NCBI RefSeq assembly: GCF_932294415.1
Contig: NC_065536.1
Coordinates: 57,723,854-57,787,853, forward strand
Source of the DNA: Quercus robur
Taxonomy: Eukaryota; Streptophyta; Magnoliopsida; Fagales; Fagaceae
Direction: 5' to 3'
Length of the DNA stretch: 64,000 nucleotides
Part shown: in pieces, positions 11,857-29,174 of the stretch
Layout: the number at the start of each line of letters is the position of its first letter
How positions within the stretch are numbered: position 1 is the first letter of the stretch
Program-made: the position numbers and the translations under genes
The notes under the pieces: model-generated
Database searches by the model: none
What the model was told of the DNA's origin: nothing
What the model saw: the letters and a program-made list of their open reading frames with translations, nothing else

Positions 11857-12889
11857 AGAGCTATTACTATGAGTATAAGGTTGTTTTGACCTTTGGGTAT
11901 GCCTTTTTGAAGAAATTTCCTCTTTATAAGTTATTGACTAATTTACTCTTATGATCCTAGCAATGTTTGTGACTAATTAGGCCAAAAGAAATGACGTAGA
12001 TTTGTTGGTACTTAGCAATTAGAAATGAAATTATTTAGTGGACCAAAATAATAAAGAAAGAGTTTCAATTATGAATTAGGCCAAACATCTCTTTCTTATG
12101 TTTGACACTTTTTCGTAATCAAGCATTTTTTTTATTCCTTAATGTAGTAATCCATTTCCCTAAAACATTATTAGAATTCGGTTGATAGGGGTATACTACA
12201 AATGATGTAGAGAAGTAATATTAATTTAGAGGACATGAAAAAAGCTGAAAGGTTTTATAAAACTTGTTTGGGTTGAAGGGATTATAAAAAAGAGTAAGAT
12301 TTAAATACAGTACTTACATACTGTTCCTTAGGTTCTCTCCTTAGGATTATGCCATGTGAATTTTTTCTCATAGGATGAAAGTGTTTTTTTTAGTTAAATA
12401 ACCACATGGTAAAATCTTAAGAGGAGAATTTAAGAAACAGCACCTAAAGCACTGTATCTAAGTTTTGTCAAAAAAAAAAAAAAAAAAAAACTCTCTAAAT
12501 TTGATTAGATTTAGACTAATTGTCATATAATTAAATGATCTAAAGACTAGAGTCAATCGCCAATCATTGTTCATAGGTTTGATTAGTGCAGGTCGGTTGG
12601 GTTTAATTATTACTATAGAATTTAGAGATTTTTTCAATGGGAACACCAAACTGACGTTACAGTAAATACCCAAAAAAAGAAAAAAAGAAAAAAAAAAAAA
12701 AACTCATAAGTCATAAACACATGGATTGCTCGGGTCTGACTTTATAAATTCAGCTGTCCAGAAAGGCACAATACAAATTGGGCCAGCTTAAACCCAATTG
12801 CAGGATTGTGGCTTTTCACACTATCAATCTTTATTTTTCTTAGTAGAAAAAAAGAAAAAACAAAATGATTGTTGTTCACACTAACCCAC
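11857..12889. other. Intergenic, nothing recognised
   Basis: AT-rich with poly(A) runs at about 12470-12490 and 12665-12702. No gene was seen. Confidence 0.5.
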
Positions 12890-12978
12890 ACAACACCGGA
12901 CACGCACACATTTTGCACTAAAATCGTGATTTTAAAGACAAAATTTCAGTGTAAAATGTGTGTACGTGTAAGGTTGTG
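12890..12978. mobile_element. Short foldback element
   Basis: Arms 12890-12919 (acaacaccggacacgcacac) and 12948-12978 (gtgtgtacgtgtaaggttgtg) are inverted, separated by about 28 bp. It is a small MITE-like hairpin. No target duplication was identified. Confidence 0.55.
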
Positions 12979-14375
12979 AAGGATAAGACGTGTCATGTAT
13001 GTAATAAACACTACCGCAAAAAAAGAAACTAACTTTTTCTTTTCTTAAATTTTCACACTATGAAACTACTTATGTTACTTGAATGCCTCCAACATAGATT
13101 CTAAAGTCAATCATCACAAAAACTGTTCCTTTTCAATTCAAGTATCATCCCAATTCATAGAATGTTGGAAGGATATATTCCTCTTTTTCTTTTTTGTGTT
13201 TTGGACCCCAAAAATGAAAAATGAGTAATGAACTTGAATTTTGGAGAAAATGACATGGGCTATGGGAGTGAGACCATTTCCCTTTCTCTCAACCCCAAAC
13301 GCACGTCTTGCTTCAGAAAATGGTATCAGCATTATGCATGGCTTGCGCGCAGACCAGCCGCCAATAACTGAAGGCACTAATCTTTCTACATAAAGCTCTT
13401 TACCCAGTTTACAAGTCAAAGTTTTCGTCTAAATTTTCAAACGAAAGCAACTGCCCACAACTCCACAAGTGATTATTACCAAACAAAGTGTTTACACGCA
13501 CCATTATTGTCACCCCCCTTACTGCTACGAAAAGGTGAATCCTGCCAAATAGGTGGGAATCCATTGCTAGGATCAGTGGGTCACCTCAATAGACTAGTCT
13601 TTAATTAATGAAAAAGAAAAGTCATAAAAAAAATTACTTGAATAAGAAGAAATTCTTCAACAAAATGAAAAATCTAATGAAAAAAAGACCCTTTTTCTTT
13701 GCGATAATACGGTTTAGACTCATAAATTTTTTCATAACGGTTAAGATGGTAAGTTGTGAACTTTATTAGCACGTGAAAATTAATAATAACTTATTTTTAA
13801 AAGAAAAAAGAAAAAAGAGAAGTTGGGAAAAAGGCATTAGTATCATACTATCATGTTATTCGAAAACAAAACTGGACAGCTTTTAATTTATGGGTTGGTC
13901 AACAGGTCAAATAACTTGCAAGCAATGTTGTTTTCTTAGAACAAAATAAAGAAAAAGAAGAATTCCATGGTTCATGTACAATCAAATCAGCCATATGTTC
14001 TTTCTCAAAAAAAAAAAAAATCAGTCATATGTTAAAATCATACGCGGAGTTAGGCCCGTTGCATGAAAGAATCCCAAACATAGGAAAGCTACGAAGGTGA
14101 CATGTGGGCCTTTGTTCAAACTTCAAAAGTAGCAATTTAAAATTAAAAAAATTAAAAGACGTGGCACTTAGTCAAAATTGTTAGAAATAAAGTCTGGTTG
14201 GGCAATGAAAGATTTGCTTGAAATATGTAAAGTTTGGAATACTAGAGTTTGGAATATCCATAGGAGATGTGTGTGTGTGTGTTGGGGTGGGGGGTACGTG
14301 GATTGATTTACTTTAATTGCGTAGATATAAGAGATATCAACTTAAGATTGTAGATGATTACTTGAATATAAGAGT

Positions 14376-14410
<35 letters not shown>
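12979..14410. other. Intergenic, nothing recognised
   Basis: About 1.4 kb without a convincing gene. Includes a short (GT)n run at 14269-14281 and a (TA)n tract at about 14382-14407. The 93-codon minus frame at 13138-13419 has no recognisable domain. Confidence 0.5.
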
Positions 14411-14797
14411 TTGAGTTCAAGTTATACCTGATGTAACTCTAAGCAAACCTGATAATTTTTAATTAGATATGAATTTAGATAAATCTACCGTTAGATTACA
14501 TTATCTTTGTATATTCTCCATCCCTACAAAATTAAAAGATGATCAAAGAACAATAGCCATGTTATCAATCAATTATTTAAATTCAAGTTTTTGTTGCTTT
14601 AAATAATGCATAAAAAATGAGTTTAGGGATCGAATGGTAAATTACATCTGATTAGCATGAAAATTGGTATGCATGTTAAGAACATATAGAATATTTAATT
14701 TAACGGTTGGATTTTCAAAATATAAATTCAATAACAAGTTATTGGGTGGTGCAACATTTCTTAAAATTACACCTGGGTGTCATCAAGTTATTTTTAT
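14411..14797. mobile_element. Non-autonomous TIR element, copy 1
   Basis: The left end (caagttatacctgatgtaac) and the right end (ttacacctgggtgtcatc) are roughly inverted. Internal blocks (gataaatctaccgttagatt, tgcataaaaaatgagttt) recur in reverse complement in the element at 15386-15750. Mutator-like ancestry is possible but unproven. Confidence 0.55.
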
Positions 14798-15385
14798 CTT
14801 ATTTCTTAACAAAAACATGGTAATTTTGAAATTATGTATTAAAGGGAAAATGTTTCTCTCCCATTCAAACTTCTACTATATTTGAATGTGAATTTTAAAA
14901 ACCTTAAAAACATGATTTTTTGCATTTAATTTTCATATTTTTTGGCCAAAGATGAGATGCATAGCCATTCATCTGGTTAGAATGGAAACACGTTTTCCAT
15001 GCCTCAGCCACCTGGAACGGCCTCATCAATTAAACCATGGCCAGGGTAGAGCCCACCACCAAGGTCGGTGGTTACACACCAAATTCAAGCCGTGCATCCG
15101 CCGGAAGACCAGGCATTGTCATGACTCATGATTATAACAATGGAGAAAGTTATCACCTCCTCTTCTCATCTTCTTGCACGTGTCTCCTGTATTGGACACT
15201 CAAGGTCAAGGAGGACCACCTCAAGAACTTATCTATCATATGAACCGAGAAAAAAGAGAAAAGTTGGAGGTTTTTAAGATTTAATTGAGGTTTTGTGATG
15301 ATATAATGAATTTAATAATTAATCAAAATTCAAATAAATAGATTAAATGTATAAAAATTAGTAAAATGATTAAATTAAAAATTGA
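14798..15385. other. Intergenic, nothing recognised
   Basis: Contains a 68-codon open frame at 15037-15243 in a GC-richer patch (MARVEPTTKVGGY at its start). I do not recognise it; it has no neighbours that suggest a function and may be chance. Confidence 0.4.
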
Positions 15386-15750
15386 TAGAGTTTAGCTACA
15401 ACTTTTAAAAAATGAATATTGCTACATATTTTGAAAATCTAATCATTGGATTGTATGTTTTTTACACTCTTAATATACATGTCAATTTTTGTGTCAATCG
15501 AATAATATTTACTATATGATCCATAAACTTATTTTTTATGCATAATTTTATACTATAAAAACTTGCAATTTAAACAATTGATTGATGATATAGCCATTGA
15601 TCATTGATTTTCTAGAAATTTTGCAAGTATAGAAGATATAAGAAGAAAATGTAATCTAATGGTGAATTTATCAAAATTTACATTCAATAAAAATATATTG
15701 AGTGAAATTGTAGTTTTAATATACAACTAAGTTTGTAGCCAAACTTTGTC
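15386..15750. mobile_element. Non-autonomous TIR element, copy 2, inverted relative to copy 1
   Basis: Ends are inverted: agagtttagctacaact at the left and gtagccaaactttgtct at the right. The inside shares atgtaatctaatggtgaatt and aacttattttttatgcata in reverse complement with 14411-14797. Confidence 0.6.
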
Positions 15751-17655
15751 TATAAAAAATCTAAAAATAATGAAACACATTTAAAAATGTGCTTTTAAAG
15801 TAATCAAAACATCAAACAATAAGAAAAAGATTAATAGAAAATAATAAGCATGATACATAAACCAAGAACATGTTATATTTAATAACTAACTAGCCTCACT
15901 AATCCTTTAAAACCAAGTAATTCAATCCCAATAACCAAAACAACTGGAAATGGATACATTTGGAGTTACTTGAGCCCCCAACGACAAGGCGACTACTCAA
16001 AGTGGCGTGGGCTGACCTACTTCATTTGAAGTATCAATTTTACCCTTAGCTTAAACATATTTCCTTTTGATTAGCAATATAAGGGTCATAATTGTCAATT
16101 TATATGATCACTCCTCTCCCCTTTCATATACCTAACCTACATACTTCGTGTTTAAACATCCAAATAAAGAGAAGATATATTTATTCCCCTTCCTCATACT
16201 TAGGGCATGTTCAATACATTATAACGATGATTACTTAAGAATATGAATAAGTTTTACAAGGAGTATAAGAAATTGTTATGAATTGCTATTTAATTTTTTG
16301 AACTGGCTCTCCTAGAAATAATATGGCTTTGCTAATGAATGGTAAGAAAGTGACTTCCCATTGTAGCTATCAAGCAATGGGTAGTCAATCCACGAAATCT
16401 TTCCTCTCATCTGTCAATCTGTGTTCGTCACTTGTCAGCTCCATCATGCATGTTGACATAGTTTTTTTTTTTCTTTTTTTCTTTCTTTCTAAACTCTTCA
16501 AATTTTAATTTATTTGCTCGTGAATATCTTTTCATTGTCATAATTATTGTGAATCAATTGGATTGAAGTATGGTAAGATCATGAAGGCAAAGTGTGAATT
16601 TGATAGTGCTTGAATTCAATGGTGACATTGAGAAATAGAGGTTATAAATTGGTAGAAACCAACAAAATCATGAGTAAATTTTGCTTCTTAATTTTCTCTC
16701 TAATTTTAGAGAATTAGATTTGGTGGGCCTAGGTGGAAAGCACCCAGACCTCCCCCATTTTTCTCTTGTGAACCAAATAGTGAAAAATCCATATTTTTTA
16801 TTCACCCACTTTTCACACCAATTAAACACACTCTAAAATATAATGGCACTTAAAATTAGTGTTTTCTTGTCATCATGACTCTTGTAGCCGTGAGGTGGTC
16901 TATGGTTCCAATGCAATTCCCCTAAAGTTGTAAGATTTTTTTTTTTTTAATTATTATTTTAGAAAAAACTATTTGTTATGTCCTACGAACAAGCAGTTTT
17001 AAATCCATTTTTCAAAAATATTATGTATTAATATTAAAACGTTGCTTGTTTTGATAAGTAAGTGGTTAAAACCTTACATGTTAGAATATCATTCTCTCTC
17101 TTTTGTGTGTATGTTTGTTACTCAAAAAAATAAATAAATTTAAATCTATTTTAAAAATAATTTTTTGAAGGGAAAAAAAAATTATGCTATCTCAAACAAA
17201 CACCAAGGATCCAATACTCAAAAAAGCAGCAAAATAAAATAAAATTATCAAACTGTAGAAAGTGAAGTGTCACTTGACCAAAATTATAGTTTTGTTGTAA
17301 ACCTTACACCCATGTAATATTACCCATATGCCATTTACGAAAAAGACAATAAATTCAATAAGAAAATTCTAATAAAGTGTCATAAAGGCCTATTAATTGA
17401 TTCAATTCTGAAATTTGATTTTTTTTTTTTTTTTTTTTTTTTTTTGAGAATCTGAAATTTGAATTGAATGTGAGCAGAATTGGAAAGAAAGAGGTAAATT
17501 GTGGCAATACTTTAATTGGATGATTGAGTTTGCCCTTACAGAACAGAGAGAAAATACTTGAATTTCCTTCTTCTTCCTCTTTTTGGAATCTAGTGACTTC
17601 ATATTTCATTACACATAGTTTGCAACTGATTATATCATTTCTTTTTAGAATTTTC
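15751..17655. other. Intergenic, nothing recognised
   Basis: Nearly 2 kb of AT-rich DNA with poly(T) runs at 16460-16475, 16936-16950 and 17418-17445. No gene or complete transposon was seen. Confidence 0.5.
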
Positions 17656-17742
17656 TAATTATTTTGTGTAGGAATAGCTTGAGTTCGAACCCCAATGAAA
17701 AAGTCTCCTCAACTTTTTGTACCCAAAAAAAAAAAAAAAAAA
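17656..17742 (+). mobile_element. 5'-truncated SINE remnant with poly(A)
   Basis: A B-box-like gagttcgaacccc is followed after about 45 bp by an A run (17725-17742). Only the 3' half of a tRNA-derived element remains. Short, so uncertain. Confidence 0.4.
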
Positions 17743-18246
17743 TGTAGTACCAATTTGCGTGTAAATAAACATTTGTGTTTCACTCTCATCTTCCACTATG
17801 CCTGTCTTATCTCTTCAATTTACAAATAAACACGAATGGATGCAATGTACAAGTGATTTTTTTTTTTTTTTTTTTTTTGGGTGAAATTTTAAAAGAAATA
17901 GATACAACACAACAAGCATAACACAAGGGCTTCATAGAACATAGTCCTAATCTATCTAACTGAATGAGTCCTGTACACGTGAAATTAGGTTTTTGTTTTT
18001 GAAAATTTGATTGAAATGGATGCAACACAACAACGTAGAAGGTCGGACATACATATCCTAATAAAACTCTCTCTGTCACAATTAACGTCAAATTTAGGTT
18101 TTTCCCACAGGCATACATCTACAAATGATATAATTGAATCATTTGGGAAACTGGTTTAGTAGTAGAAATTTAGAAATTCTTTATAACTTATTACACCTTT
18201 AAGTTCGAGAATTATGAATTCAAATAATAGGAATTCGAATAAGAGT
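17743..18246. other. Intergenic, nothing recognised
   Basis: A 103-codon minus frame (17807-18118) runs through a poly(T)/poly(K) stretch and has no recognisable domain. Considered noncoding. Confidence 0.45.
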
Positions 18247-19111
18247 AAGGCTGCATTCGTTTTGCCTGAAAATGATTTCAAGAAATCATTTTACACTAGC
18301 TTGTGTGTTTGGTAGCTATAGAAAATTGGGTCAAATGGAAATTGAATTCCCCGTTGACTATAAAATAAGCCTCATCACCCGTAAAACCATTTCAGCCTTT
18401 ATTTTACTTTCAAATGATTTCCAGACTTGGAAAATAGAAGAGAGAGAGGAAGAGCAAGAAGAGATCGTGCTACCTAAAGCACCACAACCCCCCCCCCCCC
18501 CCCAGTTCACACCACCGCCCCCAACCCTAGATCGCACCGGTCTCGTCACTCCCCAGCACCGACAAGACAGCACCGCCGAGATCGCGCCGCCTGAAGCATC
18601 TCCAAGATCGCACCCCAGCACTTGTAAGATCGCGCCGCTTGCAGCACCACCTAGATCGCGCTGCTTGAAGCACTATCGAGATCACACCCCAGCACCGGCA
18701 AGATCGCACCCATGACCCACCCATGCCCGATCTCTCTCTTTCTCGATTTACCTCTCCCTTTCCCTCAATTGTCGATCACTCTCTTTTCCTCCCTTTCTTC
18801 GTTTGACCGAGTTTTTGAGTTTAACGAATGTTTTGTTTTGATTTTTGTTTGGTTTTGTTTTGATTTTTGTTTGTTTTAAGTTTATATATTGAAATTTTCT
18901 ATTATGAAATTTGTTTGGAAACTGAGAAAATGTGAAAATTTTGTAGGAAAATAGAATTTTCGAAATGTTACCAAATACTAGAAATCGTTTTTCGGATTAT
19001 TTTCCATTACAGAACCAAACACCCGGATTTCATTTTTCTTACAGGAATTCATTTACCCTTGTATTCATTTTACACTCGAAATTCGATTTACATCGAACCA
19101 AACGTAGCCCA
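18247..19111. mobile_element. Non-autonomous element with GGGCTRCGTTTGGT-type ends and GC-rich core
   Basis: The left end reads ggctgcattcgttttgcctg. The right end, reverse-complemented, reads gggctacgtttggttcgatg, so the ends form an imperfect inverted pair. Both subterminal regions contain aaatgatttc/gaaatcattt-like words. The core has a run of C (18489-18504) and then GC-rich near-repeats of agatcgcaccccagcac type (about 18525-18715), followed by CT-rich and GTTTTG-rich parts. The 147-codon frame over the core is proline-rich repeat translation. No transposase is present. Confidence 0.55.
18525..18715. repeat. GC-rich irregular tandem repeat inside the 18.2-kb element
   Basis: Repeated words agatcgc, gccgcctgaagca/gccgcttgcagca and ccccagcacc recur about every 30-40 bp. 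Base composition differs sharply from the flanks. Confidence 0.6.
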
Positions 19112-19174
19112 AGTCTCATTAGTTTCTATCGTTCTACTTTCCCAAAAAAAAAAAAAAAAAGTCTCATTAGTTTC
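19112..19174 (+). mobile_element. Minimal retroposed fragment: 33-bp insert with poly(A) and 15-bp target duplication
   Basis: The 15-mer agtctcattagtttc occurs at 19112-19126 and again at 19160-19174. Between them is a short segment (tatcgttctactttccc) followed by about 16 A. This is the layout of a severely 5'-truncated LINE-mediated insertion. Confidence 0.65.
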
Positions 19175-20779
19175 CGAAACAGTGCCTGTAAGGCAATATA
19201 GATATTTAAACAGTGTGGGGACAATAACCATGTGCAAGCCCTTTCTTTTTTTTCTTTAACAAATAAAACAGATGTTGAAATTGTGATATAAGAGTAACCC
19301 ATCAGCTCATGTAAAATTTTGCCAAATATAAAAAGTAATCTATTTTACATATTTTAAATAAAAAAAAACACTCACATCAATAGATGTAAATTATACATAA
19401 ATGTACAAGTATTACAGTATATGCACAGTTACTATAACTCATGTATTTAATATTTTAATTTTTTTAATAGTGTTGGGTTTGTGAGAGAGTGGTAGCGAGT
19501 GAGGAAATAATAAAAAATTAAAAAAAATTATTAAATAAATGTGTAGAATAAATAAACTAATGTACTTATTTTATAAAAATAAAAATGTAAAATAAAAAAA
19601 TAATTTTGTTTGGGTACAAAATGGACAGAAAGTTTACATGATGCTCTAAGTTTCCATTTTTGTCACCCAATCAAACCATTGACATTGAATGATGGGCACG
19701 GGTCTAAAAAAAGAAAACAGTAGAAAGTAACCGAAAGCTGAAGTGGCAAATTGTGTAAAATTAATCAAAAAACAAGGCTTAATCTATCTTGCACAAACAT
19801 CCACCAAACATAGATATTCTGAAACCTCAGAAAAGATGCCTACTGAGTCTACTGACAAAAACAAAACGACCAGACCACCGCAAACCCTAATTGAGAGCCC
19901 TATCATATACATTGTACTTGAAAAACTAAAAATAAATTAAAATAAATCACAAATATTTAAAAATAACCCTTTTTTAGTAATAAAAAAAATCTTCTCCCCC
20001 ATATATTAATAAAAAAAAAAAACCCTGTTTTAGTTCCCAAAAAAAAAACCCTTTTTGTGATTAGAGAAATATTCTTTCACATATATTAATAATAATAAAA
20101 AATTCTTTTTTTAGTTAAACAAAAGGAAAAGGTTAATTAATGCAGACAATTATTAGTGAATTATTTTAGGAAGAAATGAATTTTATAGGAAAAGAAGAAA
20201 ATAATTAATGTTTGAGTAGTTTTAAGACCCCACACTATTTCATAATTTTTTACTATAATTTTGACGTGATAGATTGTAAATAGTTGTTTATCATTTAAAC
20301 AGTTGTGGAAAAGAGTTATGATACTAGATTTTCTCTTAATGTTTTGACAGTTTTTTTTTCCATAAAAATTGATACAAATGTTTTAAAAAAATAGTTTGTT
20401 AACAATTACTACCCTTAAAAAGATATGATTAATAAATGTTTTTAAAGTATTTATTAATAAATATTTTAAGAAAGTTCTAATACTATTTTTATAGTAAATA
20501 TAAAAAACAGTCAAAAAAGCAGTTATTTATTTTTTTTATAAAAAATTTCTAAATGCATCGGTTAGCATTTAAATATTAAAAAAAAAACCTTTTTGGGTAA
20601 TAAAAAAAATTACTGTATTTTTTTAATTATTTTTAATTTTAATTTTTCCTCATAGGGAAAAGAAAAGAGAAGCCACACAAAGAGGCACAAACACACACAA
20701 ACACAGTAACACAGTTGCACACAAAAACAAACGCGTCCTTCTTAAGCGGATTCATTCATTTTTTTTAATTGGTTCCCTC
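19175..20779. other. AT-rich upstream region of spermidine synthase
   Basis: 1.6 kb of very AT-rich sequence with many short A and T runs. No gene was seen; the 65-codon frame at 19743 has no recognisable features. The distal promoter of the next gene presumably lies here. Confidence 0.5.
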
Positions 20780-25635
<4,856 letters not shown>

Positions 25636-26394
25636 GGAAATTTTTTAGAATACAGAGCAGATATGGCTGTTGTAGAGTGCCTTTGATCATCTTCACCAAA
25701 ATGGTCCATCTAGAAGTAACAATGGAATAAGTTGAGGTTTAAATTGATGTTCTGAGCATTGGATAGAGAGTTGTAGCATGTTTATTGATGGAAAGAGATT
25801 GTTTCTGTTCCATATGATCAGTTTTTATTATGGAAATATGGTAATCTTTCTGAGATCTTGCAGTTTTTTTAAATATATATTTTTATGAGTGAGTTTGATC
25901 ATTCCCAAGAAAAAGGGGGAGGGATATTTGAATCATTCACCTCTGATTTACCTTCCCTTCACGAGGTGTGGCCCTCATCACAAACAGGGCTGCTCCATTA
26001 AATTTGTCACTTTTTTTATGCTTGGTGTTTTTTGATTGTGACAATGGGGCCTTACAAGGATTACTGCAATCTATAAACTATAAAGAGCTCTTGAACTGAA
26101 CCATGGTATTATAATAAGTCAACAAAATAAAATTGAACAGATGTGAGGTTCATTATGCTCCAGCATTCTGGTCCTAACTGGTCTAAACAAACAAGAATGT
26201 CCATCAGATTGCAGCAACTAACCTGAAGGAACTTAGAAAGGCACAATTGCCATTTACTAATGTAGTCCTTAGTAGATTTTATTCAAAAACTTGGACATAT
26301 AAGTATAACCTCTCAATCAAGTTATTGGATTCCAATTGTTTTGAAAAATTCAAATGTAATTGTGACCTTTTGCTTCTCATGCCACTCTTACAGT
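25636..26394 (+). other. SPDS 3' UTR and intergenic
   Basis: The first 200-300 bases are likely 3' UTR; no perfect AATAAA was picked out with confidence. The rest is intergenic with no gene seen. Confidence 0.5.
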
Positions 26395-27310
26395 GAAGGT
26401 ATCATTTAATGACACTCATCCGTCGATAGCCTCAAATTCTCTTCCTACCTCATTTTCTAAGATCTGCTTCTTGCAATCACGGAAATATATCACCCAGACC
26501 GCCCACTTAATCAAGTTCCCCTGGCAGAACAAGCAAACCTGTACAACAATTCAACTTCTTCTGTGATTGCATACAATGAAGAGGCATGGGAATTGGGAAC
26601 CTTAGATAAAGTACCCCAACAAAGAAAACAAGTATTAAAAGAACTCCACAGCTTTCAGTACCCGAGCTTAAATATGCAGGGAGCATTAATGCTTCTGTCC
26701 TGTATATCTCCACTATGGAGATCACGATACTCTGTTCCCAACAGCTCTGCATTCCAAGTACACTGTTAACCATAGTGATGCAAGTAACATACAAATTGAC
26801 AAGAGGACAACATGGAGGGATGTGACAAGAGTGCCTTCAAACCCTGCACTGTTTGTGCTAGTAGCATAGCATCTCGCTGGGAGCCATTGGTTTCTCTTCT
26901 GTATATAATTTTGATTCTAAATCAATGGTCACAATCACAGTGAACAGCTTTAGGAGATGGAACACCAGATAATAGAGGTCTAGTTGAGTCAAATTATGAA
27001 AAGAATAGATAGTCATTCTTCTGGTTTCATGGAGCAGTGTTTCCCAATTGTAGTTGAGACTACTAGAGGATTGTTTGAGGATCTGTGAGGTTTCAACCAG
27101 AGTTTTCTGAAAACAAATATAGAAGTGAACAAAGAAGAACAGAGGTGAGAGGTGACAAACGTGAAGATGATGAACTTGGATTTTTTTTTTTTTTTTTTTT
27201 TTTTTAAATGTGAATTTCAAAGCTTCTTGGAGTTTAATAAAGAATTAAAGATTCTGCTTTGTCAAAATATGCTTGGTCTCCTGCTTCATGATTTCCACTT
27301 TCAGTAAAGT
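26395..27310 (-). pseudogene. Pseudogene of the multi-pass membrane protein family
   Basis: The DNA matches the intact copies at 27.8, 47.6 and 53.6 kb along most of their length. The C-terminal part (VFF-G and the segment corresponding to FYDCKKR) lies near 26450-26560, and the central part near 26650-26990. The N-terminal part near 27050-27290 reads hybrid frames such as LVETSQILKQSSSSLNYNW. The frame changes several times and in-frame stops are present, and a poly(T) run (27181-27205) interrupts the N-terminal portion. It lies tail-to-head just downstream of the intact copy, so the two form a tandem pair. Confidence 0.85.
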
Positions 27311-27820
27311 TAAATGGGGGGATTCTTTTTAAAAGGAATCAACATGATTGATGGTTATAGTGCAGCAAGAACACTTTAAACACAATTGGCATTGGAACCA
27401 CCGGTTTGGTTGACCGTGACTTCAAAAACTTGTAACTCATTGTATTGGATTGACAATCTCAGAAAACCGTGGCTTTCACTCATGCACTTAAAACACCAGG
27501 GGAAATTTACAAAAGTGAAGTTTTATTTGTTGTACAGTGTACACAAAGTACCTTTTATTCAAAGCTTTAATCAATTCTCTTATATTCCCAACAAAGGGAG
27601 TTGCATATACCATAATAGTAACATGTCTCATACCACAAAGGCAAGATAAACAACAGCAGAGTATTTTTTCCATTGACATTAACTGGATCTACATAAAATT
27701 TTCTGAGGAACGGGAGTGATATTAGAAATACATAAATTAGGAACGCAAAAGCTTATCATAATACATTCACAGTTGCAAAATTGACTCCCTACATTGTAAA
27801 TGAAAAAAACCATTTCCCAG
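27311..27820 (-). other. 3' flank of membrane-protein copy 1, shared with copy 2
   Basis: Sequence from about 27345 to 27720 resembles 46985-47455 (for example tatagtgcagcaagaacact and tggatctacataaa), so the downstream region was duplicated together with the gene. It probably includes the 3' UTR. Confidence 0.6.
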
Positions 27821-28795
27821 TTATGCAGCAAGTTCAACATCTCGTTCTACTTCCTCACCGAATTTCTTCTCTAAAGTTCGCTTCTTGCAATCATAGAAAT
27901 ATACCATGCAGACTACCCATTTCAGCACATTCCCCAAGCAGAACAAGCTAATTTGTGCAACAATTCCTATTCCTCCTTCATAGCATCCAAATAAGAGGCA
28001 TGGCAACCTTAAACCCAGTCCCCAAACAAAGAAAACAAACATTAAAAGCACTCCACGCCCCTTACTACCTTTACAAAAATAAGCAGAAAGAGCCAATGCT
28101 TCACCCCCATATATCCCCTCCCACACTGAAATAACAATACTCATATTCCACATAGCACTCCATTCTAAGTATTTTTCTAGTAGTACTAGAAAAACAGTCC
28201 CATAAAACCCTGCAAAGAACACTTCAATAATAGAATTTTCCAAAATAAAATAATATGTGACTAACCATATCAATCCAAGTGAAGTACAAGTTGATATGTA
28301 GAGAACATATATGGATGTGATAAAAGTGCCTCTCAATCTTGCTCCACAAATGGGTTTATGTATCATCTCCTTGAGAGTCATTGGTCTCTCTTGTGCATGT
28401 ATCTTTGATGACAAATCAACAGTCACAATCACAGTGCAAAGCTCAAGGAGATGAAGTGGCACCAGATAAAGGAAACCAAGTTGAAGCAATTCATAAAATA
28501 CATGTTTGGTCATCTTGTTGTATATGAAGTTAGGTACAGGCCAACCTGAGTAACCAGGACTTTGCTTTAGCATATCATAGGTTTCAACCAGAGTCCCTTG
28601 AAGGAAACTTTCATAGTAAACCATGAAGCCAAAAAGAGGGAGTGAAGTCAGCAAGATGATGATGATGAAGTTGAAGTTCTTGAAAGTGATTATTAGAGCT
28701 TCTTTGAGAATATCAAAGACCCCCAGCTTCTGGTTTCGGATATCATGATTCTTCTCAATCAGATTCTCGTTCAGCATAATATGATCGCTGTTCAT
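27821..28795 (-). CDS. Uncharacterised multi-pass membrane protein, copy 1
   Basis: Intronless gene for 324 aa, starting at the ATG at 28793-28795. An in-frame ATG 36 bases upstream (28831) would give 336 aa, but copy 2 begins at the position matching 28795. About six hydrophobic segments are visible: one near residue 40-60, one near 105-130, two between 155 and 210, and two between 245 and 305. A WNMSIVISVWEGIYGGEA signature lies between the fourth and fifth, and a charged DCKKRTLEKKFGEEVERD tail follows. It resembles plant-only multi-pass proteins that have a W-x-SVVSVLE-type signature and no assigned biochemical role; that link is from memory. Location in a membrane is inferred; function is unknown. 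Confidence 0.82.
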   Translation of the reverse strand: MNSDHIMLNENLIEKNHDIRNQKLGVFDILKEALIITFKNFNFIIIILLTSLPLFGFMVYYESFLQGTLVETYDMLKQSPGYSGWPVPNFIYNKMTKHVFYELLQLGFLYLVPLHLLELCTVIVTVDLSSKIHAQERPMTLKEMIHKPICGARLRGTFITSIYVLYISTCTSLGLIWLVTYYFILENSIIEVFFAGFYGTVFLVLLEKYLEWSAMWNMSIVISVWEGIYGGEALALSAYFCKGSKGRGVLLMFVFFVWGLGLRLPCLLFGCYEGGIGIVAQISLFCLGNVLKWVVCMVYFYDCKKRTLEKKFGEEVERDVELAA

Positions 28796-28990
28796 CTCAA
28801 AAGCTTTCTTTTGCAAGCTCAATGTTAACACAGTCGATGGATGAAGATGATGAGAGTGGACTTGACTTTCATTTGCTAACAGAACACAAGATAAGATAGA
28901 AAAATGGTGTCATGGACCCAAAAGTCTTTGGCCCACTTAATTAATTAAATAATTATTTTGGAGTATTTTGACTATTTCAACTTAGTAGTT
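28796..28990 (-). promoter_or_regulatory. 5' flank conserved among membrane-protein copies
   Basis: The words cttgactttcatttgctaa, aaaaatggtgtcat and gacccaaaagtct recur upstream of the copies at 48.6 and 54.8 kb, so at least 100-150 bp of leader/promoter is shared. No TATA box was assigned. Confidence 0.5.
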
Positions 28991-29174
28991 GCGATTTTTC
29001 GCCACTGAGAAGACATTAAATCAGACAGAAAGACTAACCCGTTGGATGGTTTCCATGACCAATTCAAAGCGGATCATTTTATGGACTGTTTAGTTAAGCT
29101 AATAGGTTCTTTGCGCCATAATTTATTAATATGAACCATTTATTCCATCCCATCTAAAAGGCATTTCATTCACG

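Noticed and set aside
18272-18715. 147-codon proline-rich open frame
   Set aside because: It spans poly(C) and GC-rich repeats inside a non-autonomous element and has no domain or start context.
28796-28831. Upstream in-frame ATG of membrane-protein copy 1
   Set aside because: Family alignment places the start at 28795 (M-x-x-x-HIM); the extra 12 residues have no counterpart in copy 2.
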